A stretch of 64,000 nt of DNA from Blastomussa wellsi (Eukaryota; Cnidaria; Anthozoa; Scleractinia; Plerogyridae), in assembly GCA_947652115.1 (NCBI GenBank), contig OX393567.1, positions 24,920,899-24,984,898 on the forward strand. Reading direction: 5' to 3'. A program made the translations under genes and the position numbers. Positions 31,107 through 42,720 of the stretch are shown piece by piece. The notes beneath the pieces are model-generated. The model searched no databases and was not told the DNA's origin. It saw nothing but the letters and a program-made list of their open reading frames with translations. The first letter of the stretch is position 1. Every line of letters begins with the position of its first letter.

Positions 31107-31345
31107 ACCTTGCCCCCTCTACTTTTAATGAATCTTACAAGTGGCAATTATATGAGTCCTACAAATGGAACATTTAACTACCATTATACATGTAGAAAGC
31201 AGCAAGCTCAATAAATAAATCAAATTACAAACTAAAATACAACTAGAGGAACGCCATGCTCATTGACCCATCAGTCAATTTATCATAGTCAAAATGGCTA
31301 GCGGCGTGGCTCACGGGCGCGTGCCACGACGTACGTGCCGTGTGA

Positions 31346-31541
31346 TACTGGGTCGAGTGTGGACTTTCGCGGAAAAATTCAAAAACTAAACAAAACTGTA
31401 AACTTCCTACGAGTTATCCGCTTCCTTGATCCTTTTGTTTTTAAAACAATAAGCTCGTGATGAGGACGCCTTTTCCTTCGCAAATGCGAAATCCATTCTT
31501 TTTTTGGAATTTGTCCGCGAAAGTCCTCACTCGACCCAGTA
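31346..31541. mobile_element. MITE with ~35 bp terminal inverted repeats
   Basis: TACTGGGTCGAGTGTGGACT at the left end and AGTCCTCACTCGACCCAGTA at the right end are complementary with one mismatch. The match continues through CCGCGAAAG and the AAAATTC region. The interior is non-coding. Confidence 0.8.
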
Positions 31542-31627
31542 ACTCACGGTATGAAACTGGGCAATGCAACACATGGAACAGTCCAGTTTAGAGTTCGCCA
31601 ATACCGCTGAACAAAAAGACTAAGTCG

Positions 31628-31720
31628 GAGCGAATGACGAAGGGCTAACGCTCGAAACGTCAGCTCTCTTTACGGTGGCCAATTCACATTATCAACCCAG
31701 TTGATAAAACCAAATTATAT
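31628..31720 (+). mobile_element. Retroelement-type terminus with CGAAGGGCTAACGCTCGAAA hairpin
   Basis: It shares about 80 bases, from ACGAAGGGCTAACGCTCG to ACCAAATTATA, with 44612-44702. It contains a small stem (GGGC/GCTC) between UGACGA and GAAA. Confidence 0.55.
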
Positions 31721-32069
31721 TGTTAACCCTGTATAGACGCGCCTTTAGTCGTTTTATTCAGTGGTCTTGGTTAAGTCGAAACTGGACGTTATGCTCTTCC
31801 CGATTATGCTAGCACTTTTTTCGGCATAATTTGGCTTAACGAGCATTTTTTGACATTTTCCGTCGAACTTTATCTGCATGTTTTGTAGTCAATATCAAAG
31901 GCATACTTTGATCTAACGTTGTGTTATATGTAAATACCAGACACATCTGAAACATAAACAAGTGTTAAAACGATAGGAAAAGTTGACACTGATTAATTTT
32001 TTTGAAAGGCAAAAATGTTTCAGTCGTCTCAGTGACTAGAATGCAACACAACCATCGCTGCCATGGGAC

Positions 32070-32432
32070 AAACGAGGGATATAATAGAGCCACGACCACG
32101 ACGAAACCACGACGCCGACGTCAACGAGAACGTCGCTGAACAAAAGCGTTAATGAGCACGACAATAGTCATGCACATGCGTTATAATTCTTTGCACATTT
32201 CTTCACCGTCCTCTACAAAAACAACAACGTGAAATGGCTAAATTTCCGTTTTCCTGGTTGGAAATAAATGCCGTCCTTGTATTTTCTAAAAGAGCTGCGT
32301 TTGAAAACGATAAATGCAACGAATACATCGAGGAAAAATGTGAAATTCGCACGTAAAATTTAAACTAATTTTAAACAGGCGTTTTCCTCGCCGTCGTCGC
32401 CGTCGTCGTCGTTTCTTAAGCTCCCTAATAAG
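32070..32432. mobile_element. Degenerate GACGACG-rich MITE
   Basis: A left stretch (CCACGACCACGACGAAACCA) and a right stretch (CCGTCGTCGTCGTTTCTTAA) are loosely complementary at the ends of about 360 bases. The overall form suggests an old foldback element. Confidence 0.4.
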
Positions 32433-32473
32433 TTACGATGCAGGAAACACGTTTTTGTTTGCAATTTTCTTCA

Positions 32474-32479
32474 TTTATT
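32474..32479 (-). terminator. Poly(A) signal AATAAA for the 164-aa gene
   Basis: AATAAA on the minus strand, about 180 bases past the stop codon at 32659. Confidence 0.5.
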
Positions 32480-32658
32480 GTGAAACTGAGAAACCGTGAA
32501 CACCAGAAATATTTATGGCATGTTACTGTGTTTCAAGGAAAAAGTCAATGAGGTGTGAGAACACTATACCACAAACAGCAGTGGCAATAGTCTGACAACA
32601 ACAACTAGCTGAAAAAAGATCTCTTCATAGATCAACATACGCTAAGGCAAAGTCGTTT

Positions 32659-33153
32659 TCAGCTGCTCTTCATCCGGGACATCATTAAGAAATCCTGCCA
32701 GTCCATGACAGTGTACTCTCCCCGTCCTTCCCCCTCCTCCTCGCCATTATCTCGCGCTTTCATTCTGTCGAACAAGATCTCGTAGAAGTCCAACGGCTTG
32801 AAGATGTCGATTTCCAGCGCGTGCATCTCTTCTGGGGTCAGATGTTTGGCATTTTCAGTCAGCACTCGGTCCTTCAAGTAGGGGCTGGTAAGTCTGTGTT
32901 CTGCGAAATAACTGCCACAGGACAAGGCTTGATCTCGACTTCGGAAAGTTTCACTGTCAAGCGACTGTTTCAGTTGTTCCTTTCGCTCCTGTTGTAGTTT
33001 GTTAGTAAATTCCGACTCGCTGCATGGACGACGTTTGGCAACCATTGTTGCCTTAATTTCGCTATCCTTGTTTACGGTTGTTTCTTTCTTTTCCGCTAAG
33101 TTCCCGCCTGTCTCTGTGGTGAAATGCTGCATTGCTTTCCTGAGTACATGCAT
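32659..33153 (-). CDS. Unrecognised intronless 164-aa protein
   Basis: A compact gene: TATAAAA at 33221-33215, an ATG about 60 bases further on, 164 codons, then AATAAA about 180 bases past the stop. The product is hydrophilic, with a charged N-terminal third rich in Lys and Glu. A probable helical stretch QQERKEQLKQSL lies near residues 54-65, and a middle block contains HLTPEEMHALEIDIFKPLDF. An acidic linker (EEEGEG) precedes WQDFL near the C-terminus. No signal peptide or membrane segment is visible. The composition and regular helices look like a real soluble protein. I do not recognise the family and assign no function. Confidence 0.65.
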   Translation of the reverse strand: MHVLRKAMQHFTTETGGNLAEKKETTVNKDSEIKATMVAKRRPCSESEFTNKLQQERKEQLKQSLDSETFRSRDQALSCGSYFAEHRLTSPYLKDRVLTENAKHLTPEEMHALEIDIFKPLDFYEILFDRMKARDNGEEEGEGRGEYTVMDWQDFLMMSRMKSS

Positions 33154-33214
33154 CTCTTCGTTGAAATCAGTAACAGGTTGATTTTCAGCGTGGTATAGTT
33201 TACATTCACTGCCA

Positions 33215-33221
33215 TTTTATA
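33215..33221 (-). promoter_or_regulatory. TATA box of the 164-aa gene
   Basis: TATAAAA on the minus strand, about 60 bases before the ATG at 33153. This leaves room for a short 5'UTR. Confidence 0.5.
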
Positions 33222-33542
33222 GGGAGCGAGCAATGGCGCGGGATCTTTTGATGTGAGGCTGCTTCCACCTTGATTGACAACGCCATGAAGGCTCTAATTA
33301 ATAGTAAATTGAAAAGGAGGCCGCGAACACTCAAAGTTTCCGCTGTTAATTAGTTTAACTTCTGGTTTTCGTAGCCAGGCGCCTATGTTCGCTCGCACAG
33401 TGTGGTCTAAAAAATAGTTTTGGAAATCAAGGTTGTGGGTTGACAAACTATGTTTCATTCACTTTCTTATAGGGGCAGAATCTTGTCATTTGGCTACTCC
33501 CAGAAATACAGCTCATTAATGTCTACGTCATATTTAGGACGC

Positions 33543-33783
33543 ATCGGCGGATTTAGTTGAGGGTCCGAGGGGCTCGCCGCCCACCCCCTTTTTTTTTCTT
33601 GTATTTCCAAAACGTTTTTTGTAACCTATCATCCGAGAACGTTAATGTTACCTAACTTTGCATCACAAACACGCCCACAACGCTGTATCCTGCATCTCCT
33701 GAAAAGGGAATTTTTCATTCTAGGGGGGGGGGGGGTTAGGGAATCGGCCCCTTCTTTCTGAATTTTCTGGATCCGCCCCTGGG
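33543..33783. mobile_element. GGCGGATC-ended MITE
   Basis: A left end CGGCGGATTTAG and a right end CTGGATCCGCCCCTG match the end sequences of the element at 45920-46083 (CAGGGGCGGATC...TAGATCCGCC). Both have poly-C or poly-G tracts inside. Confidence 0.6.
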
Positions 33784-34457
33784 ACGGCTCTGATTTTCCT
33801 GCAAGTTCACTTTCAAAAGTTTATGTTATGAAAACATGTTCGTACCATTCTCTAAAATGTCAACGATCTCCTCCCAGAGATCGAGGGATTTTAAGAAAAT
33901 GGAGAACGAGGTTATTCCTAAAAGAGAAATGGAGGATTTTATAGATTTAAATCTTAAATTACTGGATTTGGCCGCTATGTTCGCTGACAGAGTATGATTT
34001 TAAAATAATGCGCATCTGATTTTCAAGTAAGATTTTATTTCGGACGGATTTCTTTGTCAATAAGGTGTGTAATTAATAAGTCGTTAGCGAGCTAATTAGA
34101 TGGTGATAGTGGACCGGTGCTAATTGCTATGTCAAGCATGTGCTAATTAATAGTAATAGAGTGTTCATTAATATTTCGTAAGTACGTACGTTAAGTGTGC
34201 CTATTAATTGGATGCAACACCCTTCTATCAAGAAGGGCCTTCGACTGCCTGTGATCGGATTTATTTCCTGTTTTGTGGCCCGGCTATGTTCACTCTCACA
34301 GTGAGGACATAAACATTTTTCTGATTTAAAGGAAAATAATTAAACTTGTCATATAAATATGAAGGACTGTGACGATTGCTGTGGACTGTGACGATTGCGA
34401 CATTCTGTGGTTTTAGCGTATTTCATAGCTTTATAGCTTTCCAGTTCGACTTTACAT

Positions 34458-34816
34458 TTAAAGTGCCCCTGAGACGAAATTGGTGGTTTTTTATTATTAT
34501 TTTCGTGTACAATGCGACTTTCTTAATCATCTTGCCAAATTTCAATCCAAGTTTGATTTTCAATAGTTATTGTTATTATAATTACAGCCCATGAGGAATT
34601 TTCGAGCCTTTGACGTCACTTTCTCCGAATCGCAATCAAGCCTTGAAACAAGGCAAATTAATGGCGGCCGTAAATTTTCGAAAATTAAAGTTTAAAAATT
34701 ATGACTTCTCGTGTCCAGAATGGATCGAAATTTGGCAAGATGATTAAAAAAGTCCCATTGTACACGAAAATTTCAAAAAAAGGATGACCACCAATTTCGT
34801 CTCAGGGGCACTTTAA
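34458..34816. mobile_element. TTAA-bounded MITE with 28-bp perfect inverted repeats
   Basis: TTAAAGTGCCCCTGAGACGA... at the left end is perfectly complemented at the right for about 30 bases (through ATTGGTGGT). Both ends sit in TTAA, the piggyBac-type target. Much of the interior is also inverted-repetitive, for example ATCATCTTGCCAAATTTC and its complement. It resembles the copy at 49761-50303. Confidence 0.85.
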
Positions 34817-34990
34817 GTATTAAAAAATACTTCCATCTTAATATATTAAATAAGGCAAATAACAAAAACAGATTGGAGCACTGGAGTTGTTTCATTCTCG
34901 GAATCAGTCTGTTATGCTTTGAATTCACAAGGGATCATTCGGTCATTCATCTTTTCGTTGCTTTCCTTATCCGTTCTTCCGTTTTCTTGA

Positions 34991-37900
34991 TCACTCGTTC
35001 GTGCGTTTCAACACCTGGATTCTACTTCCTTTCTGCTCCCGCGGACCCAGCGGTCGCACACGTGGCTGATTAGGGGCGTCATGTGATTGATATTTTTTCT
35101 TGTTACTCGGCCAGTCGCATATCTTTTTCTCTGGATTCCAAACAAGTCCCGGTGAACAAGATCTCTTGTAAGTTATCCCTCCAGAACAGCTAATGTACCC
35201 TGACGGGTTACCCGGGTCAGTGTAGTCTCCGTCCTCTTTTCCTTTACAGAACTCTTTAAGAACAAAACAGAATACGATAAAACAATTCGTCGGAAACGTT
35301 CTATAAACAACAACAACAATATTCTTTATGTGTATTCCCTATGACAAATTAAAAACAATATTGAAAATAAAAATAGAGTACTGGCTGCCTGGAATAAAGG
35401 CTGCAGAATCCAAATGATTTCCTCACTTATACCAGCAACTCGATTTACAGAGTTCACTTCTCGATATCAAATGAGAAATGAGAAAATGAGAAATGAGAAA
35501 AATTGGTTCACGAAATTGGGGATTCAACTGTATAGCAATTACAGTCATTTTTTTAGTTCGCGATAGCTGCTGTGAAACGGAAAAGTTGTCGTAGTCAGGA
35601 ACAAAAGTCAAAGTGCAGTAGAGAGCGGGGCCTGGGATGCTTCTGTTTAGTTTTGCGCAGGAGTGGGTCCCACTATAAGAGCTATAATATTAAAATGTCG
35701 ATCAAGCCTAAGAGCGGAGCTCTGTATGATATTTTCTGGTTCTTGATAATTTGTGAGAACGTTTCTATTGAAAATACTAGTGTGCACAATTAGTCAAAAA
35801 ATTGTAAACCTTTCCTAAAAAATCTTTGTCGGTTTTCAAATTTATCTTAATATAACTAATCCAAGACCATTTTGCCTGCAGTAAATACAAGATAACAAAT
35901 TTTATCAAAATCCAAAACCCTACCATCAGCAGCACCTCCACCTCCACCAGGGCCCGGTGGAGTAGAGGGAACGATAGACGTCGTAGGCGTAGTCCCCTCT
36001 GATGTAGGGCCACCTGGTGTCGTAGCAGGCCCGGATCCTGCAGGAGGTGTCGTGACAGGAGGTGTTGGAACTCCCCCCTGCCCACTCTTGCCCAAGATGT
36101 CTGCAATGTGGTCACTGTATAGTTTGCCTTCGATGACGTTTTGTTGATCCCAGGCGGCATCCCATAACATAAATCCACCGAACAATGGCTCGCTCTTCAG
36201 TTTCTATGTAAAATACCAATTTGCACTCTTTAAACATTTCTATTTTCTAGTTAGGATTGATTGATTAATTGATTGATGTGTGCAGCCGATAATAACAGTG
36301 GAGACATTTTTCTTGCATGGTTCTTGGGCGATACATGGATCGCTTATGCAGCCTATCGGCATGGTTGACATGTTGAGAATACGTACTTCCAAACCTGTTT
36401 GGTAAACTTGAAAATTATGTTTGAGATAACCTAGTACTATTTTATTCAACGAGAGTGTCTGCGCTTGCTTAATGGCTATTGATCATGAAGCCGAATTCGA
36501 ACGCCAGCCGGCGATGGGCACTTCTGGAATACATACGTTTGTACAAATACCTCATAAATCTCTGCTACTTCCTCAGGTTTTCTGAAATACTTGGGCTCTC
36601 CTGCACCCCCGGTAGCCGATGGCATCCCCACAAATACCTTGGGGCCCCCTCCAATGCTCCTTTTCTTCAGTACCATCGAAATCGAAGAGTCTTTTGCTTT
36701 ACTAGCCTTTGCTGCCGTTTCAAGCCACATTTCCACATTCGGATAGAACTGTGCTTGGTCGCCGGTGTGACAGAAGTTGTTGTAAAATTGCACGTAGACG
36801 TGATCGAACTCGCCTCCCTGGTCACCCAAAGCAGTTCCGGGCCCTGGGCCCAGAGAGGCATCAGGATATTTACACTGAGGGGCCCCTGTGATAAGGTATG
36901 TTTTGGCGCCTTCTGTTTTCTCCAGCTCTCGAAGGCTTTTGACAAGTTGAGCGTAGCCGCCTGATTTATGGTCTTCAATATCCAGGTCAATTCCATCAAG
37001 AATTGCGCTTTGGGAAAGTTATAAAAAGAGCGTTAATTGAGAAGGTAACATTCTTTCAGTTGACAAAAGATTATCTATTCTTATAACGTAAGCACTTTTA
37101 TATTATTTAAAACGACATCTGAGAAAGTTCGTCCGTTTTAACAGTCTTTTGCAGAGATCCATGGCAAACTAACGATATAGGTTTTGATCGTGTATTTTGA
37201 TCGTCCGGGTGAGGGTATCTCGGAGATCCTGCAACCTTACAATATCCGCGTAGCCCACAAACCGATTACTGACGCCATGAAAAGGGCGACCCTAACAACA
37301 GGCAAGGAGCAGTTTACAAGATCAAGTGCTCCGCCTGCCAAGCCTCTTACACCGGAGAGACTGGTGGGAGCCTCAACACAAGGCTGAACACAAACGAGCG
37401 ACGAGAAACTGTGACGTCAACAATCACATTATTGAGCACCGTCGATTTACGAACCACAGTATCGACTGGGACTTACTGTTCGACCTACAGCACTAACTGG
37501 AAAGCTGGTTTACTAACTTGGAAAAGAATCCTCTCAACAGAAGTCAACAACTATCGGCACACTGACAAACGACTAATTCACGACATGAGCATAACAAACA
37601 GACCGAATAGAACTTTCCCGACCAATCATGACCTACGGCATAAGCTACTTGAGTTTTACAGCCAATAAAATTACGGCAAAACTGGGCAATCAGTTTACAC
37701 AAATCAGACTTATAACATTCGACTGACAAACAACTCTTCAAATGACTCTGATGATGTCGATGATGACTTCCGCTCAGGTTGTCGAAACGTCAGTCACTGT
37801 CACGGACAACAGTCCTTCTCAGGACTACCCTCACCCGGACGATCAAACTACACGATCGACTGCTAGCCCCGGGTTCAAACCTGTATGATGTAGGTTTTTT

Positions 37901-39382
37901 TCCTCCGAGCCTTCTGTACTGTCACACACCTGGCATTCTTCCGTTGCATTAGCTTTACCAAGCCACAACAGCAACGGTAAATGACGAGAATGCCGCGCCA
38001 AAACAAAATGTTGAGTACTAATCTTGCGTAATTAATTATATTTATCAGCTGCCTTTTAAAAAATGAGATTCTTCAATTCAGTAACAGTATTATTTTTAAA
38101 AGGAATTTATTTCACTATATATTTCAGATGCACCCTGAGTAAACTAAAACGAGGTTGAAGCATTTTCCCCAACCTTCCGAATGGTCGTATATCCGATGTT
38201 TCCATTCCACCAAGAAACAGATTCCACAGATTCTTTGCTAAAACGCCCGCTTGAGAGTCTTGCAGATCATTGTCCCCTGTCGCTCCTCCAAGCGAGATAA
38301 GGACTTTCTTCCCTGCCTGCTGGCAAGACTTGATGTCTTCTTCAATTTTGGGACACTTGTAAAGCTTAGGATACGCCGGTGAAACAGGATCCCAGCAATG
38401 GTTGGAAAAATTCACCTCAGGCATTTGATCTGTGATCAAAATTAACAACGAGAACCTGACAATGAAGGGAATTTACTAAATTTAAAATTCTCGCTAACGT
38501 TTCAAAGTCTGCTGTCTGCTCTCACCGAATTTTAAACTTTCATGATAGTCGAAAACGTTTTCACTCGTTTCACGCATAGATGATTTCAACTAAAACTTTC
38601 ATTCTACTTTCATGTGTAAAAAAATAAGTTAGAAATGTTCAGTCCTGTGAGGCGCGATAGCCTAATGTTTGGTTCGCTATGGGGATCGAGTGGTACAGCC
38701 CTGGCTGTAGTCATGGCGATGTTCTTATGGGTAGTACACTTCACTCTTGGTGGGCCTCTTGTGCGACCAATTTTATACATGGGTACCAGCCCGTGCTGGG
38801 AGGCGCGATGGGCTAATGATTAGTGCGCTGGACTCCGGATCGGATGATCCGGGTTCGAGCCTCTAGCCGGGGCACTGCGCTGTTTTCTTAGGCAAGATAC
38901 TTTACTCTAACAGTGTCTCTCCTCACCCAGGTGTATAAATGGGTACTGGTGAATTTCCTGCTTGGGTAACCCTGCGATGGATTAGCATCCCGTCATGCTA
39001 CAGATACCGGGATAAGCTCCGGCCTGATGGGCCACTAGGCCCCAATGCAGACTTACCTTACCAGTCCGTGCTACCGACAAAATATAAGTTGGGATGTATC
39101 TCTCTCCCTCACTCCCTTAATTGTTTTTTGTCTTAACCTGCCAAATTCTTTCCTTCAGTTTCTAATGCTTCATTGTGACACTTCTTGGTTGAAAACTTAA
39201 CAAGTTTTATTATTTATACATACCCTTATTGTTCTTACTGAAGAACGTTACCACAAATCCAATCACAATAATGTCGTACTTCCTCTGTGCACAAACTTCT
39301 TTTAGATCCTTCTCGGGGTTGTCAGGAAACTGCATTCCTGCGCTGTTCTGACCCCAATAAGCGACAAGAAGATGCTTACCAA
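34991..39382 (-). CDS. GH18 chitinase with C-terminal CBM14 domain (5' end unresolved)
   Basis: Exons on the minus strand are 39224-39382, 38174-38429, 36551-37007, 35924-36203 and 34991-35253. All junctions are GT-AG with matching phases, giving about 470 visible residues. The first visible exon encodes HLLVAYWGQNSAG, the start of hevamine/class III-type GH18 barrels. LISLGG and DGIDLDIE follow; the last Glu is the catalytic acid. FGGFMLWDAAWD closes the barrel. A Pro/Thr/Gly-rich linker of about 65 residues leads to a peritrophin-A/CBM14 domain with its Cys and aromatic pattern intact (EFCKG, DGDY, YISCSGG, RSCSPGLVWNP, CDWP). The enzyme should hydrolyse chitin, probably secreted and substrate-tethered. 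The signal-peptide exon was not found. The introns carry a Penelope fragment and SINEs. Confidence 0.92.
35300..35350 (-). mobile_element. LINE-like (GTT)n tail in chitinase intron
   Basis: On the minus strand, TTTGTCATAGGGAATACACA is followed by AAAGAATATTGTTGTTGTTG. This resembles the tail at 18600-18845. It lies in the intron before the CBM14 exon. Confidence 0.35.
37190..37890 (+). pseudogene. Penelope-like element remnant with GIY-YIG domain
   Basis: The plus strand encodes ILQPYNIRVAHKP, then a frame with YKIKCSACQASYTGETGGSL. This is the C-x2-C plus Y-x-G start of a Penelope GIY-YIG endonuclease. EHRRFTNHSIDWD follows in another frame, so at least one frameshift is present. The 3' end (from GTCGAAACGTCAGTCACTGT) is shared with 26145-26245. 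It lies in a chitinase intron in the opposite orientation to the gene. Confidence 0.75.
38649..38798 (+). mobile_element. Degenerate tRNA-derived SINE, first copy
   Basis: It starts GAGGCGCGATAGCCTAATG, like the copy directly after it, and runs to GGGTACCAGCC. The tRNA-like internal boxes are decayed. The two copies are in direct tandem. Confidence 0.55.
38799..39062 (+). mobile_element. tRNA-derived SINE with intact A and B boxes
   Basis: The tRNA-like head has an A-box region GATGGGCTAATGATTAGTG (38807-38825) and a B box GGTTCGAGCC (38852-38861). The body contains CACCCAGGTGTATAAATGGG and GATAAGCTCCGGCCTGATGG. The same body occurs in reverse at 59805-59985. It lies in a chitinase intron. 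It is too unlike a cloverleaf at the acceptor end to be a working tRNA. Confidence 0.75.
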
Positions 39383-39439
39383 CTAAGGAAGGACAGCGAT
39401 TGATTAGACTCGGCATGCGAGGACTTTTCTTTAGTCTAC

Positions 39440-40020
39440 TTTTTGAAAAGCTGATATTCCAGAATTTTGAAAAGGGAAAATGCTCGGGTAAGCATTTTTT
39501 ATATACTGTCTAATCACACTCTGAATAAAGACAGAAGTAAATAAAACTCCATAAAGTTGTTCAAGAACTCTTGAATAATCAAACGTCTATATATAGACTG
39601 ATACGTCACACCTTCTTAGTTTCCAAATTAAACGCGATGTGAAAATCTTTAACTAAGGACTGTACTATCGAATGGCTAAAATTTCTTACCTCTGTTTAAA
39701 GCTTTTCATGAGTCAAGCTTGTTCTTCTGAATTTCGCGCAGTTTTGCAAAATTGAAGGTGGCTATACGCCCCCAGACAAAAGCAATTCTAAATTTATTAC
39801 AGATTACTCAAGAAGCATAATTACCACTCTTTTGAATAAACCAAGACACCAGCACGTGAAAAATGACATGAACATCTTTGATCTGCATTGTAATAACCTA
39901 AAACGATGAGAATTTATTATGTTACTGCGATGAAGTTCTTCATACATGAATTCGAATCGGATTCGTAAAGTTATATAATTATAAGCGCGATATAAGTTTA
40001 TTGTTGTTATTATTATTATT

Positions 40021-40052
<32 letters not shown>

Positions 40053-41665
40053 TGGAACATATAAAACATTGAGATACCATGATCATAAATTAATAAATCA
40101 TGAATCATAGAACAATGTCTGGAAATCATTGTGTAATAATGTCTCAAACATGTAAATCGCGTACATTTCGTGTCTTCTATGAACGAAATTCGGAAATACT
40201 TAGCAGCCTAAAGATATCACTTAAAGCTTGGCAGTTCCCGTTCGACATGGGCGAATGAATTTACTGTTAATTAATGTATTTCATAGTTCCAATACAAATT
40301 TAGGTTTGTCAACTTGAAGTATTAAGAATCAAAAGAACCACGTTTTTAGGTTTCTTCAGCAAAGTAATGCGATCTCTCAAGATCCAGTTTACTTGACCAT
40401 GAACAAATTTACAACTTTACAGGTTGATTTTTAAAATCCAGTGCCGTCCACCAGCGACCGGCTTACCTGTTCAAAACTGACGCCAGGAACTAATTACTTT
40501 TTTCGAGTAACCTTTTCACCAGTATTTATGTATTTACTTATTTCGTAGTTATCTCACCTTCCCTCTTTAGCTTGTAGCTAGCGCTGCTAAGCGTGAACGT
40601 GAGCTTGTCCTTGCACTGGAGGTGCGGCCAGAATCGAGATTTCTCTTTTTCAAAGACTTCCCAACAATATCTTCCAAAAAGCGTTTGTCGATTGACTAAT
40701 GCATGGGTGAAATGATAAAAAAGCTGACGTAATCCACTAAAAATTAATGAATAACAACCATATCAAGGTTTCAACCTAAAAAATACAAATCTTATTGCTT
40801 ATTATAATCTGTGAGAGAACTTTGCTTTCATAATAAAGATTTTAACAGAAAATAAGGGCTATTTCAAAACGAAATTAGCTTAGAAAACAACACTTAACTG
40901 GTCAATGACTAGTGCTTCATTTAAGAGGGCGTGTTGTATATCTTGAGGTCGTCAAATGCATGTCAAAGGTTTAATTTTATTTACCTTGTGTGGCGCATTA
41001 TGAGAAAAAGAAAAAAGCGAGGAAGGAGAGAGACGATTTTATGACGAAGTCTGCTTTTGTTTCTGTGCTCACGTTTCGTGCAACACGTACTGCCGTGGTC
41101 TCGCGTTTCATTTCACGGTATCCATCAAAAATCACTTTCACACTGGTTTGCTTGCGGTTAGCTTTTATTTGTTGGCAAGGGCAATACTAAAGTAAAATAG
41201 ATTAAGAATGCGAAGTTTGACGGAAAAAACGACAAAATACAACGAGAAAGGTAAGCAAAACATTTATTCTTTCTTTTGCATCATTAAATAAAATACTTGA
41301 TGACCCAAACAAGATTTTAAAGCTAACGCCAAGGCCTAAATCACTATTTTAAACAATTTCTACACGCGTATTTCATTTTAAAACTAGTGAAGGGAAAGGC
41401 CGCAGACTGTCATATGTTGCTTAGAATGATTTGGGAGATTGAAGTGTCTCGCGACCGGTTTCGATGCATTTTTGTCGTCTTTCTCTAACTGCTAATAACC
41501 GCTGATTATTAGCAGAGCTCCGGTGGCCGGAAGGGTTATCACAGCTAGCGGTATTGCTCGTGGGCGCGTACGCATGACGACGACGACGATAGAGTCGCGC
41601 AACATGGCGGCCATAAATAGCAATGCCTTGTCAACACCTTGTCTGGCTTATCAGCTTACATCTTT
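39440..41665. other. Upstream region of chitinase; signal exon not found
   Basis: The 5' exon(s) and promoter of the chitinase should lie here or beyond. A 59-codon minus-strand open stretch at 40558-40736 has a consensus acceptor and donor and a phase that fits the next chitinase exon, but it does not look like a signal peptide. A (TTA)n/(TCA)n microsatellite occupies 40006-40050. Confidence 0.35.
40006..40050. repeat. (TTA)n(TCA)n microsatellite
   Basis: About five TTA units followed by about ten ATC units. The poly-Met frame on the minus strand is an artefact of it. Confidence 0.9.
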
Positions 41666-41669
41666 GTTA

Positions 41670-41820
41670 TAGAGTGTGTTCGCGTGACGTCACGGCGGCC
41701 ATGTTGGAGGAGTACAGCAAAGAAATGGCAGCCATGTTGGAGGAGTGAACGCTTCTTTTCGGAGTTGAACTTTATTTTCATGCAAATTCTTCCTTTTGTC
41801 ACGTGAGCGAAAACACTCTA
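41670..41820. mobile_element. MITE with TAGAGTGT...ACACTCTA ends
   Basis: The left end TAGAGTGTGTTCGCGTGACG and the right end CGTGAGCGAAAACACTCTA are near-complements. An internal ATGGCGGCCATGTTGGAGGAG-like unit is present twice. It is end-related to 17470-17634. Confidence 0.7.
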
Positions 41821-42574
41821 CAGGGCATCCATGTTATGGTCAATTGACAGCTATCAAATCGAGGTATCCGCTGACCAGTATCACATGACCAGATCGCGGG
41901 CTCAGTTTATAACTCATCGAGGTAACGTGTTTTTCTTGAGTTGGCCGCTGACCAGGCATTGGTTTTCTTCATTGATCGCGGGCTGCATTTTTTAACTTTT
42001 TATGGTCATTCTTAGCGGAAATTCTGCTATTGGAGTTGACGTTTTTAATAATTATTTTATATAAAAATACGGAGCTCCGCTTTTGGGCTTGGCTAAATCT
42101 ATATATTATTGACTTCATATTTTCCCGGACTGACCGAAAGACGGAATGGCCGAACGATCGACTGGCGCTGAGGCTTCATGGTTAAACATCTATATTTGGT
42201 TTTCTTTGTTTTGAATCAAGTTTCTTGTCGAAATTAACGGACGGAGTCATGAGAGAATTTTGATATCTCAAGCGGGGCTATTGAAGTTCGACCGTTACTG
42301 ATGGCGATTGGTGGTGAAGCCAAAATGTTAAAAAACGTTAATATCACGTTTTCTCTTGTTCGCCTCGTGTTGTTTATAGCCTGCAAAGGCAGACGTATTT
42401 TCTACTGTCGTTTGCCTCCGATTTAATTGTTTTTCATGAGTTACTCATTAATAATTCATCACGTTAAAACAAAGGAAATCAGAACCGTGAAGGAGGTTTG
42501 GAAATGTGATCTTAATTAGCATAAATTTTTACGATTTTATTTCTTCCTTTTCTCCGTAGTTTTAGTTTCGATTG

Positions 42575-42720
42575 AGAAGATATATCAAACACTCGAGACA
42601 GTGTTTCATCACATTTCCAAACACCTCGAAGTTCATCAAAAATGCTCCGTATTTTCAACTCTCTTCTCGGTGTTTGGAAATGTGACGAAACACTGTCTCT
42701 CGTGATTGATACATAGCTCC
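42575..42720. mobile_element. Palindromic MITE or hairpin
   Basis: The arms at about 42583-42630 and 42666-42711 are complementary over about 45 bases (CACTCGAGACAGTGTTTC, CATTTCCAAACACC), with a loop of about 35 bases. A further single copy of GGTTTGGAAATGTGA lies at 42495. Confidence 0.7.

Noticed and set aside
36479..36999. 110- and 161-aa frames over the chitinase catalytic exon
   Set aside because: Off-frame and antisense shadows of the GH18 exon 36551-37007.
38799..38870. tRNA gene
   Set aside because: A and B boxes are present but the acceptor and anticodon stems do not form a clean cloverleaf and a SINE body follows; it is a SINE head.
39804..40049. 81-aa protein starting with a poly-Met run
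   Set aside because: It is the translation of a trinucleotide microsatellite.
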